A DNA stretch of 64,000 bases from Imbroritus primus (GTDB lineage Bacteria > Pseudomonadota > Gammaproteobacteria > Burkholderiales > Burkholderiaceae): positions 60,323-124,322 of the forward strand of contig AKCV02000007.1 in NCBI GenBank assembly GCA_000272025.2. Direction: 5' to 3'. The notes beneath the pieces are model-generated. The model did not search any database. It was not told the origin of the DNA and saw only the letters and a list, made by a program, of their open reading frames with translations. The translations under genes and the position numbers were made by a program. Every line of letters begins with the position of its first letter. Positions within the stretch are counted from its first letter, which is position 1. Positions 59,692 through 64,000 of the stretch are shown piece after piece.

Positions 59692-59745
59692 CATTGCCGC
59701 CGGACCGCCCCACGGCAATAGATTTCCCCAAGGGGCAGCGCAGCC

Positions 59746-60642
59746 GTGAGCGGCACGCGCGGGGCTTTCTACCGTTTTCTGGTCATGCTCAAGCGTCTCG
59801 CCATCTACTTTCGCCTCGTCCGTCTCGACAAACCGATCGGCACCTTGCTCCTGCTCTGGCCGACGCTCTGGGCGTTGTGGATTGCTGCTGAAGGCACGCC
59901 CGGCGCGCAAGTGCTGTGGATCTTCATCATCGGCACCTTCCTCATGCGCTCCGCCGGTTGCGCCATCAACGACTGGGCCGACCGCGATTTCGACAAGCAT
60001 GTCAAACGCACCACACAGCGTCCCGTCACCGCTGGCCTTATCGCTCCGTGGGAAGCGCTGGCGGTCGCCGCCGCACTCGCACTCGTAGCGTTTGCGCTCA
60101 TCACCCCGCTCAACGCGCTCACCAAATCGCTGGCAGTCGTCGCTGTAGTCATCGCCGGCACTTACCCGTTCTTCAAGCGGTTCTTTGCCATTCCCCAGGC
60201 CTACCTTGGCATTGCCTTCGGCTTTGGCATTCCCATGGCCTTTGCCGCTGTCACCGACCACGTACCCGTACTGGCGTGGACCCTGCTCGCCGGCAACATC
60301 CTGTGGGCCATCGCCTACGACACCGCCTACGCCATGGTTGACCGCGACGACGATCTCAAGATCGGCATGCACACCTCCGCCATTACCTTTGGCCGCTTCG
60401 ACGTACTTGCCATCATGCTCTGCTACGCAGGGTTTCTTGCCGTCATGGCCTGGGCAGGCCAAAGCCTCGCGCTCGGCTGGCCGTACTGGCTCGGCTGGCT
60501 CTGCGCCGTTGCCTGCGCGCTGTATCACTACACCCTGATCCGCACACGCGAACGCATGGCGTGCTTTGCCGCCTTCCGGCACAACAACTGGCTGGGAGCA
60601 TTTCTGTTTGCGGGTGTCGCCGGCGCCTACTGGCTCAGATAG
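59746..60642 (+). CDS. ubiA: 4-hydroxybenzoate octaprenyltransferase
   Basis: A 298-residue integral membrane prenyltransferase of ubiquinone synthesis. The two Asp-rich motifs are [15 protein letters not shown] and [18 protein letters not shown], and [18 protein letters not shown] marks the family N-terminus. The start is GTG at 59746 or an ATG at 59785. It is the last clearly core gene before a variable segment. Confidence 0.95.
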   Translation: MSGTRGAFYRFLVMLKRLAIYFRLVRLDKPIGTLLLLWPTLWALWIAAEGTPGAQVLWIFIIGTFLMRSAGCAINDWADRDFDKHVKRTTQRPVTAGLIAPWEALAVAAALALVAFALITPLNALTKSLAVVAVVIAGTYPFFKRFFAIPQAYLGIAFGFGIPMAFAAVTDHVPVLAWTLLAGNILWAIAYDTAYAMVDRDDDLKIGMHTSAITFGRFDVLAIMLCYAGFLAVMAWAGQSLALGWPYWLGWLCAVACALYHYTLIRTRERMACFAAFRHNNWLGAFLFAGVAGAYWLR

Positions 60643-60789
60643 AACCCAGGCGAATCTGCCGGAACGGCATGCGGAGAGAACGTATAGCTCGAAAGAGCGC
60701 GGAGAGAAGTGCAGACTAGGGCGTCACGCGTCTGAAGACTTCGCGCGATAACGGCCCGCCGTATCGCGCCTGCGGCACGTGCACGATGA

Positions 60790-61023
60790 TCAATGGACGA
60801 GCGTCCACACGTTTTCTGGAATCGTCTTGGCTTTGGCCACGGCATTCAGCCAGTCCTGCCATGCAATCGGATCCACCGTGCCGCGCGCGCTTTCCAGAAT
60901 ACGCCACGGCAACGTCGCCATCTCGGTCTCGAATCCGTCTGCAACGTCCTGATGGTACGTATGCTCAAGAAAGTAGAACATCGCGCGATAAGCTTCTTCT
61001 ACCGACAACTCTGGGTTGCTCAT
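60790..61023 (-). CDS. Small uncharacterised acidic protein
   Basis: A 77-residue protein (MSNPELSVEEAYRAMFYFLE...) with an AGGCGATC site before its ATG. The pattern AY.AMF.FLE and DPIAWQDWLNAV reminds me of small immunity-type proteins linked to polymorphic toxins, but this is only an impression. It follows the next ORF (61031) by 7 bases, so the two may form a unit. Confidence 0.5.
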   Translation of the reverse strand: MSNPELSVEEAYRAMFYFLEHTYHQDVADGFETEMATLPWRILESARGTVDPIAWQDWLNAVAKAKTIPENVWTLVH

Positions 61024-61030
61024 GATCGCC

Positions 61031-61192
61031 TCACCGGGTCTGGCTCTTGATGTGATGGACGATGCGTAGCGCATCGGGCTGGTACTGCATGACTGCTCGG
61101 AAGCCTCGCATCGAACGGCATGCGTGGTCTCTCTGAGATTCGCAGAAGTTTCGGTCGTTGACAATGGCAGTCGAGTCGCGAGCAATCGGCAT
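61031..61192 (-). CDS. Short ORF, possible toxin-like or remnant protein
   Basis: A 53-residue product starting MPIARDSTAIVND and ending RGFRAVMQYQPDALRIVHHI-KSQTR. The C-terminal half has a strand-turn-strand character reminiscent of the end of RelE/ParE-type toxins, but it is too short for a full domain. It lies 7 bases upstream of the 77-residue ORF on the same strand, as in toxin-antitoxin pairs or remnants. Low confidence. Confidence 0.3.
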   Translation of the reverse strand: MPIARDSTAIVNDRNFCESQRDHACRSMRGFRAVMQYQPDALRIVHHIKSQTR

Positions 61193-61486
61193 CGGCCGGA
61201 AACCCGCATGGTGCCGTGGTTTGAGCCATTGCCGGGTTTATCGCTTGAATTAATTGCTTCGTGTTTCGGTGGCTGCTGTCGGGGTGCTGCCATTCTGCTC
61301 CCTCATTGGCGGCGTGGGCCGTGCTCTACCTTATCCCCAGGTTTTTAGCGTCCAGTGCGCCGGCTTGGCAAATCGGTGTCGAGGTTTAACCTTTTGCCAC
61401 ACATGACTTTCGGGCCGTATGAGACAGTCAGTTCATCTCAAGTCCCGATGCATGGCGCCCGCTCGCGCGGCATGCAACCACGTGCC
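61193..61486. other. Intergenic stretch, no convincing gene
   Basis: About 290 bases before the FkbM gene. An open frame from 61355 runs into that gene but lacks a ribosome-binding site. I see no repeat or terminator. Confidence 0.3.
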
Positions 61487-62155
61487 ATGCGCTTTTCATT
61501 CCTGCATCGCCTGAAGCAATATCGCAAAGCCCATCTAACCAATTTCCTGTGCATCTTTTTCTCGCAGTTCGGCGAAGACGTTGTCCTAGGTGCGCTCATC
61601 GGTAAGCAACGCCAGGGCGTATACGTGGACGTCGGTTGCTTTCACCCGAAAAAATTCTCCAATACCTATTTTCTTTATCGCCGTGGATGGCGCGGCATCA
61701 ACATTGATATGGAGGCGCACAAGATAGCCTTGTTCGATATCGCGCGTCGTGGTGATTCAAATGTTACGGCAGCGGTTTCTGATCTGCTCTCGCCGCTGTA
61801 TATCAGGGCGCGCCACACCTATGCCCTCGAGGCCGAAGTGAGCCAGTCGGGGGAACCACATGCGCAAATCATGCCCCGCACCCTCACTTCCATCATCGAC
61901 GAAACTCCGTTCTGCGGATGCGCTATCGATGTGCTTTCCGTCGATGCCGAAGGCCACGATCTCCACGTACTGCGCTCTCTCGATTTCAATCGCTACCGTC
62001 CGCGCTTTGTGGTCGCCGAAGTACTGGCGAAGCGCATTGATGATGTACTCGCGTCAGAGGTGCATGCGTGGCTGGATCAACATGGTTATGAGTTGCGGAG
62101 CTGGACGGTGTGCTCGTTGATCTATGTGTGGTGTGGGGGAGAGGGGATATCGTAG
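61487..62155 (+). CDS. FkbM-family methyltransferase
   Basis: A 222-residue SAM-dependent methyltransferase of the FkbM type, which O-methylates sugars or polyketide-like products, often in surface polysaccharides. It has the SAM-binding segment GVYVDVGCFHPKKFSNTYFL, the acidic NIDME following it and the later DVLSVDAEGHDLHVL. The start is uncertain and the frame is open upstream to 61355. It lies in a small accessory segment with no glycosyltransferase neighbour in view. Confidence 0.82.
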   Translation: MRFSFLHRLKQYRKAHLTNFLCIFFSQFGEDVVLGALIGKQRQGVYVDVGCFHPKKFSNTYFLYRRGWRGINIDMEAHKIALFDIARRGDSNVTAAVSDLLSPLYIRARHTYALEAEVSQSGEPHAQIMPRTLTSIIDETPFCGCAIDVLSVDAEGHDLHVLRSLDFNRYRPRFVVAEVLAKRIDDVLASEVHAWLDQHGYELRSWTVCSLIYVWCGGEGIS

Positions 62156-62247
62156 CGACTGGAAATTAAATATCGATGAACCATGATGGTTTGTGGCCCA
62201 GGCGAGTATTCCTGCATAGAAAGCGGATCATACATTCAGATGGCAAT

Positions 62248-63042
62248 ATGAAAGACACCGAAGAAAACCTACTTGAGCAGGCGCTGCGTCTTGCGGCAAC
62301 TCAACCTGCACGCCGCCCCGATTTCTACAAACTCTTGCTTGAGTCGCCGATCTACGTCCTTTGGCATTCTGATGATTCCTCAGCAGGAAGACGAGTTTTC
62401 CAGCCGGGGGAAAAACTATCGATCCTTAGCTGGCGTCGCAATGATGAATCCTCCATTATCCCGTTCTTTACTTCACTGGCTGCGCTACGGAACGCAATTG
62501 ATGAAGAAACGGCATACATGGAGCTTTCTGCGCGATCACTCTTCGAATTGGTTAAGAATGCCTCACTCATCTTGAATCCAAAATCCCCATACGCCAAAGA
62601 GTTCACTCCGAACGAGATTGCAGCAATGCTCGTAAACGGAGTCAATCGCTTGTCTGAGGAGCGAGTAGTCGAGAGAGAGACAAGCGTCCTCCTCGGGCAA
62701 CCTGCCAACTATCCAACCCGCATGGTTGATGCACTTACTGCGCTGCTTGCTAGGCGCGTCAATGCGAACGCGGCATATCTGGCGCAAATGCATGATCCAT
62801 CGCAGGACGAGAAGCCACATCTATTGATTGGTATTGAGGCAGATGGGGATATCGAGCTACTGATCCAAGAGATTGGGGTTGTTGCCGGCGATACCGCCCC
62901 GGATGGGGTGCTGGTTGATTTGATTCGTGTTGAACGTGGGGATTACGGACTGAGTACATATCTCTTGCGCCAGGTAACGCCTTTCTATAAACGCAACTGG
63001 ATCAAAACGCTGAAGAATTTCCTCGGCTTCGGTCGTGCATAG
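62248..63042 (+). CDS. SseB-family protein
   Basis: A 264-residue protein resembling SseB (enhanced serine sensitivity). The N-terminal pattern is LEQALRLAATQPARRPDFYKLLLESPIYVLW. A C-terminal SseB_C-like domain follows (ARRVNANAAYLAQMHDP, HLLIGIEADGDIELLIQEIG). The molecular function is unknown; such proteins are often found near secretion or polymorphic-toxin genes. The start at 62248 (MKDTEENLLEQ) is preferred over 62176. The base composition is less GC-rich than in the core genes. Confidence 0.72.
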   Translation: MKDTEENLLEQALRLAATQPARRPDFYKLLLESPIYVLWHSDDSSAGRRVFQPGEKLSILSWRRNDESSIIPFFTSLAALRNAIDEETAYMELSARSLFELVKNASLILNPKSPYAKEFTPNEIAAMLVNGVNRLSEERVVERETSVLLGQPANYPTRMVDALTALLARRVNANAAYLAQMHDPSQDEKPHLLIGIEADGDIELLIQEIGVVAGDTAPDGVLVDLIRVERGDYGLSTYLLRQVTPFYKRNWIKTLKNFLGFGRA

Positions 63043-63125
63043 CCGTTCTTGGGCTATGCGCCGGAGGTCCATCGATTAATACTTGACTGGAGTTGCCCTC
63101 AGTTTTTTTGTGATGGAGGCATATT

Positions 63126-63212
63126 TTATGCGTCGCTCCAGCCGTAATCTTGTTTCATTATTTTATAAAATCTTTCATAGCACTCATCTTCGTTGCGTAA
63201 GCTCCCCCGAAC
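63126..63212 (-). pseudogene. Possible 3' fragment of a gene cut by the IS element
   Basis: On the minus strand about 28 codons (ending NEDECYERFYKIMKQDYGWSDA, then TAA) look like a genuine protein C-terminus in A/T-rich DNA. They run into the left end of the IS3-type element, where the frame loses sense. This may be the end of a gene interrupted by the insertion. The fragment is too short to identify. Confidence 0.3.
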
Positions 63213-63263
63213 AGTAGACATCAGCCGGTAGAATTTCGGAGCCTCCTTGTCTCGGAGACTCCC

Positions 63264-63530
63264 TTGAAGAAAAGCAGGTTCACAGAAAGCCAGATTGTCG
63301 CGGTGTTGAAGGAAGGCGAAACCGGAATACCGGTGGCCGAGGTGTGCCGCAAGCATGGCATCAGCAGCGCGACGTATTACCAATGGAAGAGCAAGTACTC
63401 GGGCGTGCAAGTGTCCGAGTTGCAGTGGCTGCGCGAGCTGGAAGCCGAGAACGCCAAGCTCAAGCGCATGTACGCGGATCTAGCGCTGGAGAATGCAGCG
63501 ATCAAGGACGTTCTGAACCGAAAGTCCTGA
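63264..63530 (+). CDS. IS3-family transposase OrfA
   Basis: An 88-residue protein: N-terminal helix-turn-helix (FTESQIVAVLKEGETGIPVAEVCRKHGISSATYYQWKSKY, described in parts) that binds the IS ends, then a leucine-zipper-like coiled coil (LRELEAENAKLKRMYADLALENAAIKDVL). It is normally fused to OrfB by a -1 frameshift near the end; an A-rich CCGAAAG stretch at 63518-63524 is the likely slip region. Confidence 0.9.
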   Translation: MKKSRFTESQIVAVLKEGETGIPVAEVCRKHGISSATYYQWKSKYSGVQVSELQWLRELEAENAKLKRMYADLALENAAIKDVLNRKS

Positions 63531-64000
63531 CGCCGTCAGCCAGGCGCGAGGTGGTGGCGCAGTTGGTCCAAGCCAAGCTGCCCATCACCCGTGCCTGTCA
63601 GATTGCAGGCCTGTCGCGGGCGGCGTACTACAAGAGGCCGATGCCGGCATCCGAGCGTGATGCCGAGGTGATTGATGCGCTCAATGCCTTGGTGAGCAGG
63701 CACGGGCGTTGGGGATTCTGGAAATGCTTCGCCCGGCTGCGGCTCGATGGCCGCTGCTGGAACAAGAAGCGCGTTCACCGGGTGTATTGCGAGATGGGAT
63801 TGAACCTGCCGCGACGCAGCAAGAAACGACTGCCGGACCGACCGCGCCACCCCTTGGATCTGGCGCAGGAACCGAACCGCTGCTGGGCGCTGGACTTTAT
63901 GCACGACGCCTTGTATTGCGGCCGCCGCTTCAGGACGCTGAACGTCATCGACGAGGCGAACCGCGAGTGCCTGACCATAGAGGTTGGCACATCGATCCCT
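63521..64000 (+). CDS. IS3-family transposase OrfB, 3'-truncated by window edge
   Basis: The catalytic part of the transposase in the -1 frame relative to OrfA. It starts with the HTH_21-like region (ITRACQIAGLSRAAYYKRP, RHGRWGFWKCFARLR), then enters the rve integrase core with the first catalytic Asp in NRCWALDFMHDA and the second in LNVIDEANRECL. The final Glu lies beyond the window. No stop occurs in the visible part, so the element could be intact. Confidence 0.88.

Larger units (their letters stand above)
63215..64000 (+). mobile_element. IS3-family insertion sequence, right end outside window
   Basis: OrfA and OrfB in the -1 arrangement of IS3-family elements fill the last 740 bases. 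The left boundary is estimated near 63215 from the end of the flanking A/T-rich DNA. I could not confirm the terminal inverted repeat because the right end is missing. Confidence 0.8.

Noticed and set aside
63230..63410. Continuation of the minus-strand frame across the IS element
   Set aside because: It is antisense to OrfA and loses protein-like character. Only the part left of the element may be a real gene end.

Overview
The window is GC-rich and about 64 kb long. Its core genes and their order (recA-recX, sucCD, terC-pilA-pglL, purB, secFD-yajC-tgt-queA, recG, oxyR-katA, ubiA) point to a betaproteobacterium of the Burkholderiaceae, most likely Cupriavidus or a close relative. This was judged from gene content and protein motifs only; no database was searched.

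Region 1 (1-21.2 kb) is an accessory catabolic and transport locus and the most interesting part. It opens with a sigma54-type two-component system (kinase and NtrC-class regulator). A minus-strand operon follows: SulP transporter, stand-alone cyclic-nucleotide-binding-like protein, TauE/SafE exporter. Diverging from it is a multicomponent Rieske oxygenase (alpha, beta, flavin reductase, Rieske ferredoxin). Next is a NitT/TauT-type ABC importer with two different permeases and two different ATPases; one permease carries an N-terminal cNMP-binding-like domain. A degenerate amidohydrolase follows, then a GntR regulator and a plus-strand operon encoding a Bug-type binding protein, an Xsc-like ThDP enzyme, a GMC dehydrogenase and a CMD-family protein. 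Near-perfect sigma54 promoters face away from each other in the sulP/oxygenase gap, with inverted repeats between them that could be shared enhancers. My working hypothesis is a sulfonate (C-SO3) degradation pathway: import, hydroxylation, alcohol oxidation, ThDP-dependent desulfonation, then sulfite/sulfate export.

Region 2 (21.2-26.8 kb) holds a cold-shock/DUF1294 membrane protein, tRNA-Met, an MFS symporter, an orphan DUF4212 small symporter subunit and a TctD/TctE-like two-component system.

Region 3 (26.8-35.3 kb) is core: SOS-boxed recA, recX, a DUF2889 protein, sucCD, a TerC-family protein, sigma54-promoted pilA and a PglL-type O-oligosaccharyltransferase.

Region 4 (35.3-40.9 kb) looks like an alpha-hydroxyketone (Lqs/Cqs) quorum-sensing locus: synthase, response regulator and multi-pass sensor kinase. 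A methylthioadenosine nucleosidase gene is divergent from the synthase, which makes sense because this synthase family can release methylthioadenosine.

Region 5 (40.9-60.7 kb) is housekeeping: panD, nudJ-like, mnmA, a GST, purB, a cytochrome b561 with two YceI proteins, secF/secD/yajC, tgt/queA, recG, oxyR, katA, dps and ubiA.

Region 6 (60.7-64 kb) is a small variable segment: two short unknown ORFs, an FkbM methyltransferase, an SseB-family protein and a partial IS3-family element running off the window end.
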